Notes: generated from the sequence alone by a model not told the origin. A DNA stretch of 64,000 bases from Clostridium_I sp047718555 (GCF_047718555.1 NZ_JBDNRK010000011.1:1-64000), one strand, 5' to 3'; shown: positions 27,768 to 37,873, counted from the stretch's first letter. Translations and numbers: made by a program.

Positions 27768-28550
27768 TTATTTTACAGTTCCCACATCATTAACTGCCTG
27801 ACCTAAAGTTTCATCTATGGATTGCACAACTTTTTGCTGTGTCTCAAAAGTTCTCATAGTAGACATCATATTTACCATTTCATTTACTGGATTTATATTG
27901 GATTGTTCCAAAGCTTTTTGCTTAACAAAAATATTAGTATTAGTTATTGGATTTTCTCCTTGATATAAATTGTCTCCTACTTTTTTAAGAGTTCTATAAT
28001 TATTGAAATCTACAGTTGACAAGGAATAAGAAGGTTTTCCAGCAATACTTACATTGCCGTATGCATCGCTGATTATTTGTCCATTTCCAACCATAATTCT
28101 CTCTTGGTTTCCCGTATTAATATTCCTTCCCATAACATAATCTCCAGAATCGTTAACTAAATAACCCTGCATATTTACATGAAAATGTCCATCTCTAGTA
28201 TAATAATTTTGTCCGCCTGCTCCATTGTCTCTGTTTACAGTAAAAAACCCTCTACCGTCAATGGCAAAATCTGTATTAGAGTCAGTATTTTGTATATTAC
28301 CTTGAGTAAAATCTGTTGCAGTTTCATCAATTCTACTGCCTAAACTTAAGCTGCCTATAGTCTGAGGATAATTTTTTCCATATTGAATATTACTTCTATT
28401 CTGAATAAGTACATCATCAAATTTTTTAATGGCAAGATCATCACTTTTAAATCCTACAGTATTTGAATTGGCCATGTTATTTGCTATAACATTTTGTTTA
28501 GCTTCTTGAGTAATCATACCTGAAATAGTTGTATATAAACTTCTTATCAT
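27768..28550 (-). CDS. flgF: Flagellar rod/hook-basal body protein (FlgF/FlgG family)
   Basis: The 260-residue protein has the axial family N-terminus (NNMANSNTVGFKS) and C-terminus (NPVNEMVNMMSTMRTFETQQK). It probably forms part of the rod with FlgG. Whether it is best named FlgF, FlgG or FlhO cannot be settled here. Its ATG overlaps the stop of the small upstream ORF (ATGA). Confidence 0.88.
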   Translation of the reverse strand: MIRSLYTTISGMITQEAKQNVIANNMANSNTVGFKSDDLAIKKFDDVLIQNRSNIQYGKNYPQTIGSLSLGSRIDETATDFTQGNIQNTDSNTDFAIDGRGFFTVNRDNGAGGQNYYTRDGHFHVNMQGYLVNDSGDYVMGRNINTGNQERIMVGNGQIISDAYGNVSIAGKPSYSLSTVDFNNYRTLKKVGDNLYQGENPITNTNIFVKQKALEQSNINPVNEMVNMMSTMRTFETQQKVVQSIDETLGQAVNDVGTVK

Positions 28551-28774
28551 TTTTTCACATCCTTATTATTTATTACTTTCATATCCTGTGGATATCTCAT
28601 ACCATAGGAAGAGGCTTTAGTTTCAATTTCAGCCCTGCTTAAGCTTATAGCTGATTTTGCAGTAATCATAAAGCAAGTTGATATAACCATTCCAATACCA
28701 ATTCCCACAAGAACTTTTCTATCTGAAATAAATTCAATAAAAGCTTTTATTTTATGTACAATTTTTGTATTAAT
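28547..28774 (-). CDS. Small membrane protein coupled to flgF
   Basis: This short frame overlaps the end of the SwrB-like gene and finishes with a TGA that overlaps the flgF ATG. It encodes one hydrophobic helix (VLVGIGIGMVISTCFM) followed by SAISLSRAEIETKASSYGMRYPQ. No ATG or GTG with a good site was found near the front; an ATT at 28774 follows AAGGGGG, so the start is uncertain. Position and the stop-start overlap argue for a real gene. Function unknown, probably membrane-bound and flagellar. Confidence 0.5.
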   Translation of the reverse strand: MNTKIVHKIKAFIEFISDRKVLVGIGIGMVISTCFMITAKSAISLSRAEIETKASSYGMRYPQDMKVINNKDVKK

Positions 28775-29283
28775 AGTATTTCCCCCTTGCCAATTCCCAA
28801 TCTTTCTGATATATCCTCAACAGATAAGCCCTCTTTCATAAGCTTTTCTATATCATCAACTTTATCATTATTTATTTCCCTATTATCTATGTATTTAATT
28901 TTATCATTTTCATCAGTAATTTTTGTTTCTGCTGCAGTATTCTTGCCATGAGAAATTTCTATTGAATCCAATTCATTATTTGTTAAAATACTATCTTCCA
29001 TAGCTTTATCATGGATATTTTCTATATCTGAATTATGTATATTTTTATAATTTACCTCAGGACTTATTTGTAATTTATCCTTTAACTCTTCTATTTCCCT
29101 TTGAAGATCCAGTATTGTCTCTGCAAATTCTTTTCTTACCTTTCCAATTTCCACATCATAATCTTTCACATTAGTTGAAGCCTTATGAAATACATTTTTA
29201 AAACTTGTATTTTCTCTTTTTACAGCCTTAATATTTACAGCTATCAATAAAATTCCTATAATTAATAGTAAAACTGTAGTCAT
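28747..29283 (-). CDS. SwrB/DUF6115-like protein
   Basis: The 178-residue protein has an N-terminal membrane helix (residues about 3-17), a coiled-coil stretch (VRKEFAETILDLQREIEELKD) and a C-terminal helix-turn-helix-like SVEDISERLGIGKGEI. This design and its place directly after sigD match SwrB of Bacillus, which helps activate assembly of the flagellar export apparatus. Sequence similarity is weak, so the call rests mainly on topology and synteny. Confidence 0.65.
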   Translation of the reverse strand: MTTVLLLIIGILLIAVNIKAVKRENTSFKNVFHKASTNVKDYDVEIGKVRKEFAETILDLQREIEELKDKLQISPEVNYKNIHNSDIENIHDKAMEDSILTNNELDSIEISHGKNTAAETKITDENDKIKYIDNREINNDKVDDIEKLMKEGLSVEDISERLGIGKGEILLIQKLYIK

Positions 29284-29298
29284 TAAAGCACCTCCACA

Positions 29299-30024
29299 CT
29301 ATTCATATTTTAGCTTTTTTAAAGCTTGTCTAAGATGAACAATAGCCCTTGAGTGCAGCTGGCAAACTCTAGATTCTGATACAGATAAAATGCTGCCTAT
29401 TTCTTTCAAAGTTAAACCTTCATAATAGTATAGAGAAAGTACAGTTTTATCTTTTTCGTTTAGGATATCTAGTGCCTTTGATAAATATTCTATTTTCTCT
29501 TTTTCTTCTAAAGCATTTTCTGGTCTTGGACTATTTTTATCTTCAATGGTTGTAATTATAGGCATATCGTCATCTTCTGAAAAAATCAAGCTTTCCAAAG
29601 AAGTTATAGACATATAATTTATGTAATTTTCAACTTCTGTTATATCTGCCATAGTTCCGCCAAAGGCCTTAGCTATTTCAGCATTTGTAGGATACCTTAA
29701 AAGTTTTTTTTGTAAGTTTTCTACTATTTGATTATATTTATTGAGCTTATCCATAGCACCTTTGGATATAGGACTATTTTTCCTAAGTTCATCTATCATA
29801 GCTCCTTTTATTCTGATAGAAGCATAAGTTGAAAATTTCATACCCTTACTCTTATCAAATTTATTAAGAGCATCCATTAATCCAATCATACCATAACCTA
29901 TTAAATCCTCATACTCAATATATTTACTTTTACCTACTATAACTCTAGATGCTATATATTTTACCAATGGAATATATTCCTTAACTATTTCCTCTCTAGT
30001 ATCAGAAATTTCTGGTATAGCCAT
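29299..30024 (-). CDS. sigD: RNA polymerase sigma factor SigD (FliA family)
   Basis: This is the sigma-28-type factor that directs late flagellar genes such as flagellin. The 241 residues cover region 2 (SRVIVGKSKYIEYEDLIGYGMIG and ARKS-like FSTYASIRIKGAM), region 3 and region 4 (LTLKEIGSILSVSESRVCQLH). A matching sigma-D promoter is present upstream of flagellin at 53057-53083. The gene lies inside the flagellar operon as in other Firmicutes. Confidence 0.95.
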   Translation of the reverse strand: MAIPEISDTREEIVKEYIPLVKYIASRVIVGKSKYIEYEDLIGYGMIGLMDALNKFDKSKGMKFSTYASIRIKGAMIDELRKNSPISKGAMDKLNKYNQIVENLQKKLLRYPTNAEIAKAFGGTMADITEVENYINYMSITSLESLIFSEDDDMPIITTIEDKNSPRPENALEEKEKIEYLSKALDILNEKDKTVLSLYYYEGLTLKEIGSILSVSESRVCQLHSRAIVHLRQALKKLKYE

Positions 30025-30039
30025 AACTGGATTGCCCCC

Positions 30040-30702
30040 TTAATTTTTTTTCATCTGTTCACGCATTACCCCAAATACATAAGCTATAATTTTATCCTGA
30101 ATTTTTGTCTCAATATTAAAAAATGAAAAACCTGAAATATACAAATTAGTATCCATATCCCTAAATGCTCTCATGCAATTACTGAGTACAAAGATATTTT
30201 CATGATCTAATGCAATTTTTATTATAAATCTATCTCCTGATTTAATCTCTTCCTTGGTCTTTAGTCTGAAGCCTCCACCACTTAAATCAATCATAAGTGC
30301 CTTAGTAAAAGCCTTTGAATCTTTTATGAGACTATTAAATGTACTATCGGAAATATTTTTGTCAACCTTCAAATATTGTACATCCCTTAATAAATTCACT
30401 CTAAAAAATCTTCTTCTCTGTATCTTTTTTACATCCTTTGGGATAGTTAAAAGTATCATTGGTATTATATCCATACGTCTCCCTATAACATCAGTATTAA
30501 AGCCATATAAATTATTTTCATTATAATACACAACTGTCACATGATCATTCTTATTAAGTGGTGCATATTCACCATTTAAAATTGGTATACTTATTCCTAT
30601 ATAATCCTTACCTACATCCTGTATATTGCTCTTATACACCTTATCCTCTATGAGAATTTCACATTTTGCATTTATGCTAAAGTTTACATTAGTACCACTC
30701 AT
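30040..30702 (-). CDS. YcgR-type PilZ flagellar brake protein
   Basis: The N-terminal YcgR-like domain (about residues 1-90) is followed by a PilZ domain with both cyclic-di-GMP motifs, RRRFFRV and DLSGGG. Such proteins slow or bias the flagellar motor when c-di-GMP is high. The ATG at 30702 is preferred because GAGGAG is properly placed for it. An in-frame start six codons upstream overlaps flhG. It sits between flhG and sigD. Confidence 0.85.
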   Translation of the reverse strand: MSGTNVNFSINAKCEILIEDKVYKSNIQDVGKDYIGISIPILNGEYAPLNKNDHVTVVYYNENNLYGFNTDVIGRRMDIIPMILLTIPKDVKKIQRRRFFRVNLLRDVQYLKVDKNISDSTFNSLIKDSKAFTKALMIDLSGGGFRLKTKEEIKSGDRFIIKIALDHENIFVLSNCMRAFRDMDTNLYISGFSFFNIETKIQDKIIAYVFGVMREQMKKN

Positions 30703-30716
30703 CACACTATAACTCC

Positions 30717-31592
30717 TCACGAAAAAATATTAAATATTTTTTTAAATAATCCCTGTATTCCTGATTTACCCAATTCATTTTCTCTTTCAGAATCACCAAT
30801 AAGTTTATTTGCTATTTTAACAATATCCTGAGCAGCAGCACAATTTGGACTTCCAATTATAAAGGGCTCCTGACTTTTTACTGCCAACACTAATTTTCTG
30901 TCCTCAGACACATTTCCCACATAGGAAATATCCATTTTTAAAAAATTTTTAACTGCATTTTGAAATTTATTATAGGTTTCTTCTGCTTCCCTTTTATCAA
31001 AGGTTCTATTTATGACTACCTTGGTCTTAGATTTAATTTTAAAATGAACTACTGCCTTTAAAAGACTATAGGAATCCATGAGTGAAGTAGGTTCTGGTGT
31101 TACAATCAAAATCAATTCATCACAGCAGGATATAAATCCCAATACACTTCTATTTATTCCAGCACCTGTGTCCATTATAATATAATCTAAATCTTCCAAA
31201 TTTGATAATTTATCTAGAAAACTATTTCTTTGTGAATTAGTAATTTCATTTATTCTTGCTACACCAGATCCTCCAGGTAAAAGTTTTACCCCAAAGGGTC
31301 CTTCTATGACCACATCCTCTATATTTTTGTTATTAAAAATAACATCAAACACATTGTATTTAGGCAAAAATCCCATTAGTACATCATCATTACCCATGCC
31401 TATATCTGCATCAAAAATCAATACCTTTTTTCCCGTTTTTTGAATGGCTATAGACAAATTCACCACAAAATTACTTTTTCCTACTCCACCTTTGCCAGAA
31501 GTAACTGTAATTATCCTTGGTGTTTTTCCAGTTTTGTTAGCTTCATTTCCCTTTACAGCCATTTGCCTTAATCGTTGTGCCTGATCTAACAT
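30717..31592 (-). CDS. flhG: Flagellar number regulator FlhG (MinD/ParA family)
   Basis: This deviant Walker A ATPase (SGKGGVGKSNF) has the DADIGMGND switch segment and the DTGAG motif. FlhG controls flagellar number and placement by stimulating the GTPase FlhF. The N-terminal LDQAQRLRQM resembles the DQAxxLR activator helix that contacts FlhF. It overlaps flhF by 7 bp. Confidence 0.94.
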   Translation of the reverse strand: MLDQAQRLRQMAVKGNEANKTGKTPRIITVTSGKGGVGKSNFVVNLSIAIQKTGKKVLIFDADIGMGNDDVLMGFLPKYNVFDVIFNNKNIEDVVIEGPFGVKLLPGGSGVARINEITNSQRNSFLDKLSNLEDLDYIIMDTGAGINRSVLGFISCCDELILIVTPEPTSLMDSYSLLKAVVHFKIKSKTKVVINRTFDKREAEETYNKFQNAVKNFLKMDISYVGNVSEDRKLVLAVKSQEPFIIGSPNCAAAQDIVKIANKLIGDSERENELGKSGIQGLFKKIFNIFS

Positions 31593-32791
31593 ATACTTTC
31601 CACTCCCGTAATGAGATTTACCACATCTTCTACCTTCAATGTATTAATATCATCTGGAACATTTTGTCCAATTGATACATAGCTTAAAGGCTTTTTAGCC
31701 TCTTTAAGTATATTCAATATAGATCCATAGGTTGTAGTCTCATCTAATTTTGTTATTATAACATTATTATAATTCAAAACATTATAACCCTCAACTATAG
31801 ACTTTATATCCCTATTCTTTGTAGTACAGCTCATTACCAAATGTAAGTTTTCAGAATGGGTTTTATCAATAAATGCTCTCAGTTCAGAAATTTGCATTTT
31901 ATTTTTACTACTTCTACCTGTAGTATCCACCAATACTACATCACAATCCCGCATACTCTCCACTGCTGCTTCCATATCCTTTATAGAAAATACCACCTTA
32001 AAGGGTATTTTCATGATATCTGCATAGGTTTTAAGCTGTTCCACTGCTCCTATTCTGTAGGTATCAACAGTTATAAGCCCTATTTTCTTTTTTTCAATAA
32101 GTGCAAACCTTCCTGCAAGCTTTGCAATGGTAGTAGTTTTTCCAACTCCAGTAGGTCCTACTAATACAATTACACCCTCTTCATTAATTTCAGAAACCTC
32201 AATCATAGAGCCTAAGACTTTTTTTAATTTTTCCATTTCTTTCATTTCATCATTTTCTAAATTTATTCTATTTATAATTTCTTCTATTACAGCATCTTCC
32301 AAATCATATTTCTCTAGAGTTTTATATAATTCACTATTATGATTTGAATTTTCATTGCTATTATTTTTTACAATGCCCTTTAATATGTTTTTCATCTCTT
32401 GCATCTCTTTAATAAGATTATCTTCTTTGTCATATTCATCTTTATTAATGTTATAAACTTCTTTAGAAATTTTTCTACTTGTTACAGGGTAATTTAATTT
32501 TTCTAAGCTATTTTTATTACCTATCTGCACATCCATAGCCTTTTTTATAGCCTCTAAACTATTCTCAACAGAATTATGTATAATTTTAGATTTACCTTCA
32601 TTTATTTCAGCAGCTTTATCAACATTATCTACCGCCGCAGTAACTTCTATAACCTTTTTTGAAAACAATCCAGTAAATCCCTTTTTTCTTATTTTCCTCT
32701 GACTTATTATTACTGCGTCCTTTCCCAACTCATACCTTATCCTTGTTACAGCTTCATTCATGCTATTTACAATATATTTTTTTATAACCAT
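31586..32791 (-). CDS. flhF: Flagellar SRP-like GTPase FlhF
   Basis: The SRP-family NG domain occupies the C-terminal half, with G1 GPTGVGKTTT, DTYRIGAVEQL (G2), DTTGRSS (G3) and TKLDET (G4). A basic, variable N-terminal B domain precedes it. FlhF sets where flagella are built. Its ATG shares a base with the TAA of flhA (TAATG), so translation is coupled. Confidence 0.95.
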   Translation of the reverse strand: MVIKKYIVNSMNEAVTRIRYELGKDAVIISQRKIRKKGFTGLFSKKVIEVTAAVDNVDKAAEINEGKSKIIHNSVENSLEAIKKAMDVQIGNKNSLEKLNYPVTSRKISKEVYNINKDEYDKEDNLIKEMQEMKNILKGIVKNNSNENSNHNSELYKTLEKYDLEDAVIEEIINRINLENDEMKEMEKLKKVLGSMIEVSEINEEGVIVLVGPTGVGKTTTIAKLAGRFALIEKKKIGLITVDTYRIGAVEQLKTYADIMKIPFKVVFSIKDMEAAVESMRDCDVVLVDTTGRSSKNKMQISELRAFIDKTHSENLHLVMSCTTKNRDIKSIVEGYNVLNYNNVIITKLDETTTYGSILNILKEAKKPLSYVSIGQNVPDDINTLKVEDVVNLITGVESIC

Positions 32792-34860
32792 TATAAGCTG
32801 ACAACTCCTTCAGTTTTTATTTCAATTTCATTAGGTACTTCATTGAGGGATAAAACAGTGATATTAGGGAACACCATTTCTATAAGCTTTCTCACTGCCG
32901 GCCTTATTTTAGGTGAAACCAATATTGCCGGTTGATTTTCTGGAAAATATATAGTGTTAAGTACATTTTTTATAGAATCAAGAATTCTTGAGGTAGTATC
33001 TGGATCTACTGCCGGGAAAGAACCCTGCATAGACTTCTGTATATTATTTGCTATGACATTTTCCACTTCCGGGGCAAAGGTAGCCACAACTATTCTGTTA
33101 CTTTCATCTATAAGAGGGTTACATATGCTTCTTCCAAGAGCAATTCTCACATACTCTGTAAGGAGCTCAAGATCCTTAGAGTTTCTTGAATTATCCGCAA
33201 GACTTTCAAGTATAGTCACCATATCTTTAATAGGAACTTTTTCCTTCAATAAATTCTGAAGAACTTTTTGCACCTCTCCAATAGTCATAAGATCCGGTAT
33301 GAGTTCCTCTACTACAGCACTATACCGCTCCTTCATTGAATCAATTATAGTTTTAACTTCCTGTCTTCCAAGAAGTTCATAGGAATGTGATTTTATAGTT
33401 TCCGTCAAATGAGTTACCATTACTGTAGTAGGATCTACCACTGTAAAACCTTTGATTTCCACATCTTCTTTCTGATCCTTATTAATCCATACTGCTGGAA
33501 GTCCAAAGGTAGGCTCAATGGTCTTTATACCTGGTATATCTTCTCCTTCACCGCTTGGGTCCATAGATAAAAGCATACTTGGCATAAGCTCACCCTTAGC
33601 TATTACAGTTCCCCTTATCTTTACCACATACTCGTTGGTCTTTAACTGAAGGTTGTCCCTTATTCTTATAGGCTGAACTACAATGCCCATTTCTATGGCA
33701 CATTGTCTTCTTACAGAAGCAATTCTCTGAAGAAGATCTCCTCCAGAAGCCTCATCTGCCAAAGGTATTAATCCATAGCCTATTTCTATTTCCATAGGCT
33801 CTACTGAAATTAAATTCATTACATTTTCAGGTTCCTTATTTTCCTGCTCAGTCAATTCTATATTCATGTTTTCTTCCTGAATTATCATCTGAGCTTTTTC
33901 TTCCCTATACAGCATATAAGCACATATACCACAGGCAACTGCTAAAATAAAGAAGGGTGGGAAAGGAAGTCCCGGTATAAAGCTTAAAAATAAAAGTATA
34001 GCAGAAGCTATGCCTAGAACCTTTGGAAAGCTTGTAAGCTGTCCTACTACCTGTTTACCAAAATCTTCATCATTACCAGATCGTGTTACTAGAATACCTG
34101 TAGCAATGGATATTAAAAGTGCTGGTATCTGACTTACCAGTCCATCACCAATAGTGAGTCTTACATAGGTTTGAGCAGCCTCTGCAATTGGCATACCAAG
34201 CTGTACTGCACCAATTACAATTCCTGCTATGATATTTATCAAAACTATTACAATACTTGCTATGGCATCTCCTTTAACAAATTTAGAAGCACCATCCATT
34301 GATCCGTAAAAATCAGCCTCCTGCTGAATTTTCCTTCTTCTATTTTTAGCTTCTGTATCATCTATAAGACCTGCATTTAAATCTGCATCTATACTCATCT
34401 GTTTACCTGGCATAGCATCCAGAGCAAATCTTGCAGCTACTTCTGCAACTCTTCCAGCACCATTAGTAATTACTATAAACTGTATTACTATTATTATCAA
34501 AAATATTATTATACCAACCAGATAATTACCGCCTACCACAAAACTTCCAAAGGCATTAATTACATCTCCTGCATTAGCCTGACTTAAAATAAGTCTTGTG
34601 GAGGAAATATTAAGTCCCAATCTGAACAAGGTTGTAATAAGAAGCAAAGTTGGAAAAACAGATAACTGAAGTACTTCTGTAGTAAACATAGTTATAAGTA
34701 TTATAATTGTAGCAATGGTTATATTTACTACAATTAAAATATCTAACATTGCTGTAGGTAATGGTATTATAATCATAAGTACTATAAACATTACTCCAAC
34801 GGCTACAAGAACATCTAGATTATTCTTTAATTTGAAACCTTTATTATTGTCATTACCCAT
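32791..34860 (-). CDS. flhA: Flagellar export gate protein FlhA
   Basis: The N-terminal half has about eight membrane helices with the FHIPEP-family loop (GRVAEVAARFALDAMPGKQM followed by the ADLNAGLID segment). The C-terminal half is the cytosolic domain that docks substrates and chaperones and forms the nonameric ring. The 689-residue length is standard. It lies between fliR-flhB and flhF as usual. Confidence 0.97.
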   Translation of the reverse strand: MGNDNNKGFKLKNNLDVLVAVGVMFIVLMIIIPLPTAMLDILIVVNITIATIIILITMFTTEVLQLSVFPTLLLITTLFRLGLNISSTRLILSQANAGDVINAFGSFVVGGNYLVGIIIFLIIIVIQFIVITNGAGRVAEVAARFALDAMPGKQMSIDADLNAGLIDDTEAKNRRRKIQQEADFYGSMDGASKFVKGDAIASIVIVLINIIAGIVIGAVQLGMPIAEAAQTYVRLTIGDGLVSQIPALLISIATGILVTRSGNDEDFGKQVVGQLTSFPKVLGIASAILLFLSFIPGLPFPPFFILAVACGICAYMLYREEKAQMIIQEENMNIELTEQENKEPENVMNLISVEPMEIEIGYGLIPLADEASGGDLLQRIASVRRQCAIEMGIVVQPIRIRDNLQLKTNEYVVKIRGTVIAKGELMPSMLLSMDPSGEGEDIPGIKTIEPTFGLPAVWINKDQKEDVEIKGFTVVDPTTVMVTHLTETIKSHSYELLGRQEVKTIIDSMKERYSAVVEELIPDLMTIGEVQKVLQNLLKEKVPIKDMVTILESLADNSRNSKDLELLTEYVRIALGRSICNPLIDESNRIVVATFAPEVENVIANNIQKSMQGSFPAVDPDTTSRILDSIKNVLNTIYFPENQPAILVSPKIRPAVRKLIEMVFPNITVLSLNEVPNEIEIKTEGVVSL

Positions 34861-34875
34861 TTGTTATCTCACCCT

Positions 34876-36705
34876 TTACCTCTTTTTCATTTTATATACT
34901 AAAGCCAATATTTCTGCCACTGCTTGATACATATCCATAGGGATTTCTCCATCAATATCTACCTTTTCATATATAAGTCTAGCTAATGGCTTATCTTCTA
35001 TAATTGGCACATTATTTTCTTTTGCAATTTCTTTTATCTTAAGAGCTATTCTATCTGCACCCTTTGCCGTTACAAAAGGAGCACTGCTCTCTCCCTCTTT
35101 ATATTGGAGAGCTACTGCAATATGAGTAGGATTTGTTACTACCACCGTTGCCTCTGGCACACTTGCCATCATTCTCTTTGAAGACATTTCTCTCATCTTC
35201 TGCTTTCTCTTTGACTTTACTTGAGGGTCTCCCTCATCCTGCTTAAACTCTTCTTTTATTTCCTGCTTTGTCATCTTTAGCTCCTTATTATGCATAAATC
35301 TCTGATATATATAATCGGCTATGGCAATAATAAGCATAATCAAACAAATTCTAAATAAAATCCCTACAAAAATTCCCTTTAATGCATAGGGAATTGAAGT
35401 AAAGGTCAGTGTATTCATTATAAGTAAATTATAAAGATTATCTCGTACAAATTGATATCCTACAAAACCAACAATGATTATGAGTATAATATCCTTAAAA
35501 AGTTCTACCACAGTTCTAGATGAAAAAATCTTTTTAAAACCTGCTATAGGACTTAGTTTTTTTAAATCCGGCTTTAAAGTTTCCGTAGTAAAAATAAAGC
35601 CAGACTGAATATAATTTGCAAGTATACCTAAAATCATTATAGGCACTGCAAATATGAGAAATATTAAAGCTATATTAGTTATAGCATATATAAGTATATG
35701 CTGTATATTATTATAATTTAAGTCCATATTTAAAGATGTATTTAAATATGAAAACATCATATTTCTAAGTCTGTCATAAGAAAAATTCCCTAGAGATGTT
35801 ACTACTAAAGTAGTTGCCATCAGTGTAAGTGCCAGTGCTACCTCTTTACTCTTAGCTACCTGACCTTTTTTCTTTGCATCACTTTTTTTCTTAGGTGTTG
35901 CCTGCTCTGTTTTGTCTTCCGAGGCAAATATAATAACCGCAGGTATTATATTGTAAAAGCCCTTCCAAAGATCTGGTATTAAACTAAAACCCTGAATTAT
36001 AAGTTTTACTATCTCAGGCAGTATAAGCATAAAAATTGAAAATCCAAGTAGTATTTTAACAGGCATACCAAGTATCATTACATTTAGCTGTGGAACAGTT
36101 CTTGAAACAAGTCCCATTACTATATCCGTTATTATTAAAACTATTACTATAGGCATAGCAATCTTTATGCCTATTATAAAAAACTCAGCAAATGCATGTA
36201 AAGCATACATAGCAGATTCATTACCTAATATAAATTTACCTATATGTACTGTATTATAGCTATCTATAAGTGCTGTTATAAGTATATGATGACCGTCAAT
36301 TACAAGGAACAGTACTACAGTAAGCATAGTTAAGATTCTTTCCACCAAGGTAGCATTACTTTGACTTGTAGGATCAAATATAGTCATCATACTAAATCCA
36401 ATTTGAATATCCATAAAGTTTCCTGCAATTCTGCCGCAAATAAAAGCTAAATTAGTCAAATATCCAAGTACAAGTCCCGTTATTATTTCTGAGGCACATT
36501 GCTCCATATAAATCAGTCCATTGTTAATACCTGAAACACTGCTGTAATTTAAAGTTGACATTATAAAGAAAGCAATTATAGCAGAAAAGGCAATTTTAAC
36601 TGTATTTGGAAGCCCACTTGGAAAAAGCACCTGCAATGCCACAAAAAAAGTTATAATTCGTAAAAACACCAGAAAAAATGCAGCAAAATAAGAAACCTCT
36701 ATCAT
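34876..36705 (-). CDS. fliR-flhB: Fused flagellar export proteins FliR-FlhB
   Basis: A single 609-residue chain carries FliR in residues about 1-255 and FlhB in about 256-609, joined near the SEDKTEQATPKKKSDAKKKGQ segment that normally begins FlhB. The FlhB part keeps the self-cleaving NPTH site (about residue 525) that switches export from hook to filament. This fusion is well known in clostridia and fixes a 1:1 ratio of the two proteins in the export gate. Confidence 0.96.
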   Translation of the reverse strand: MIEVSYFAAFFLVFLRIITFFVALQVLFPSGLPNTVKIAFSAIIAFFIMSTLNYSSVSGINNGLIYMEQCASEIITGLVLGYLTNLAFICGRIAGNFMDIQIGFSMMTIFDPTSQSNATLVERILTMLTVVLFLVIDGHHILITALIDSYNTVHIGKFILGNESAMYALHAFAEFFIIGIKIAMPIVIVLIITDIVMGLVSRTVPQLNVMILGMPVKILLGFSIFMLILPEIVKLIIQGFSLIPDLWKGFYNIIPAVIIFASEDKTEQATPKKKSDAKKKGQVAKSKEVALALTLMATTLVVTSLGNFSYDRLRNMMFSYLNTSLNMDLNYNNIQHILIYAITNIALIFLIFAVPIMILGILANYIQSGFIFTTETLKPDLKKLSPIAGFKKIFSSRTVVELFKDIILIIIVGFVGYQFVRDNLYNLLIMNTLTFTSIPYALKGIFVGILFRICLIMLIIAIADYIYQRFMHNKELKMTKQEIKEEFKQDEGDPQVKSKRKQKMREMSSKRMMASVPEATVVVTNPTHIAVALQYKEGESSAPFVTAKGADRIALKIKEIAKENNVPIIEDKPLARLIYEKVDIDGEIPMDMYQAVAEILALVYKMKKR

Positions 36706-36715
36706 TTCATCACAC

Positions 36716-36985
36716 CTATCTAGTAATATTTGCTATCATTTCAAATATTCTTTCTGTAAACCCAGTCATCATATGAAGCATCCAAGTACTGGCCACTATT
36801 CCTACAACCGCTATGGCAATAAGTTTTGGGACAAAGGTAAGAGTCTGCTCCTGTATTTGAGTTGTTGCCTGCATTATGCTTATAATAAGTCCTACCACAA
36901 CAGATACAATTAAAATTGGTGCAGATATTAAGAGTCCTGTGCTTATAGCATCCTTTAATATTCCTAAAAGCATATTTTCTGTCAT
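36716..36985 (-). CDS. fliQ: Flagellar export protein FliQ
   Basis: This is a small protein of two membrane helices (LISAPILIVSVVVGLIIS and a second segment ending near residue 80). It is part of the export gate with FliP and FliR. The ATG at 36985 with GAGGTGA upstream gives 89 residues, the usual FliQ length; an upstream GTG would add four. Confidence 0.94.
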   Translation of the reverse strand: MTENMLLGILKDAISTGLLISAPILIVSVVVGLIISIMQATTQIQEQTLTFVPKLIAIAVVGIVASTWMLHMMTGFTERIFEMIANITR

Positions 36986-36998
36986 AATAATTTTCACC

Positions 36999-37760
36999 TC
37001 ACGAAAAACTTAAAATAAGTGATTTAACTACTAAATACCAGCCATCTACCATTACAAATAAGAGAATTTTAAAGGGCAGCGACACCATGGCAGGCGGCAC
37101 CATGAACATACCCATGGACATAAGTATACTGGCCACTACAAAGTCTATAATCATAAAGGGAATAAAGAGCAAAAATCCTATTATAAAGGCCGTCTTCAGT
37201 TCACTTATTATAAAAGCTGGTATAACAACATGTATTGGCGTATGATCTGTGTCAGTTTTTGGATCCATTTTTGCCGCATCCATAAATAACTGGAGATCCT
37301 TCTGCCTTGTCTGCCTGAGCATAAACTCCTTTAAAGGTTTCTCTCCAGCAGTAATGGCCTGCTGCTGACTTATCTTATTATTTACATAAGGCTGAATGGC
37401 ATTATTATTAATTGTTGTGTATGTAGGCATCATTATAAAAAATGTTAAAAATAGTGCTAGTCCAATTATTACCTGATTAGGTGGTGCACTTTGTGTTCCC
37501 AAGGCATTTTTTAAAAAACCAAGTACTACTATAATTCTTGTAAAGCTGGTAGTCATAATAATTATAGATGGAAGCAAAGTGAGTATTGTAAGCATTATAA
37601 GAAGTTTTATGTTATCTACATAATCTGTAGGACTTGATGCATTGTCTACAGATACATTTACCTTTGGCACAGGTATAGTTGGAGCTGCATATGTATTTTT
37701 TCCAATAAAAAATATACAAAATAAAATCAAAATAGATATTATACAAGCTTTTTTCTTCAT
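36999..37760 (-). CDS. fliP: Flagellar export protein FliP
   Basis: It has a signal-peptide-like N-terminus, then membrane segments with the family signatures SFTRIIVVLGFLKNALGTQ and the C-terminal FIIDFVVASILMSMGM. FliP forms the core of the export gate. The ATG at 37760 (with AGAGGAA upstream) is preferred over the start at 37805, which would run back into the dispersed repeat. Confidence 0.95.
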   Translation of the reverse strand: MKKKACIISILILFCIFFIGKNTYAAPTIPVPKVNVSVDNASSPTDYVDNIKLLIMLTILTLLPSIIIMTTSFTRIIVVLGFLKNALGTQSAPPNQVIIGLALFLTFFIMMPTYTTINNNAIQPYVNNKISQQQAITAGEKPLKEFMLRQTRQKDLQLFMDAAKMDPKTDTDHTPIHVVIPAFIISELKTAFIIGFLLFIPFMIIDFVVASILMSMGMFMVPPAMVSLPFKILLFVMVDGWYLVVKSLILSFS

Positions 37761-37784
37761 TCTAATCTTCCTCTTTAATCTTAA

Positions 37785-37860
37785 GTATGTGAAAATAAAT
37801 AACAATTGAAATATGCTGTCTATATTTTGTATTATACAGGGAAACAGGTCGTAATAATAG
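37785..37860. repeat. Left-half copy of the MITE-like repeat, between fliO and fliP
   Basis: GTATGTGAAAATAAATA, TATATTTTGTAT-like and GGAAACAG segments follow in the same order and spacing as in the full element at 24883-24960. The right half is not here, but a matching right arm lies at 38299-38340 on the other side of fliO. Confidence 0.55.
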
Positions 37861-37873
37861 TGCTATCATATTG

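Noticed and set aside
37761..37805. 15-residue extension of FliP
   Set aside because: The extension is encoded by the MITE-like repeat edge and its own ribosome-binding site region; the ATG at 37760 gives a standard signal-like N-terminus.
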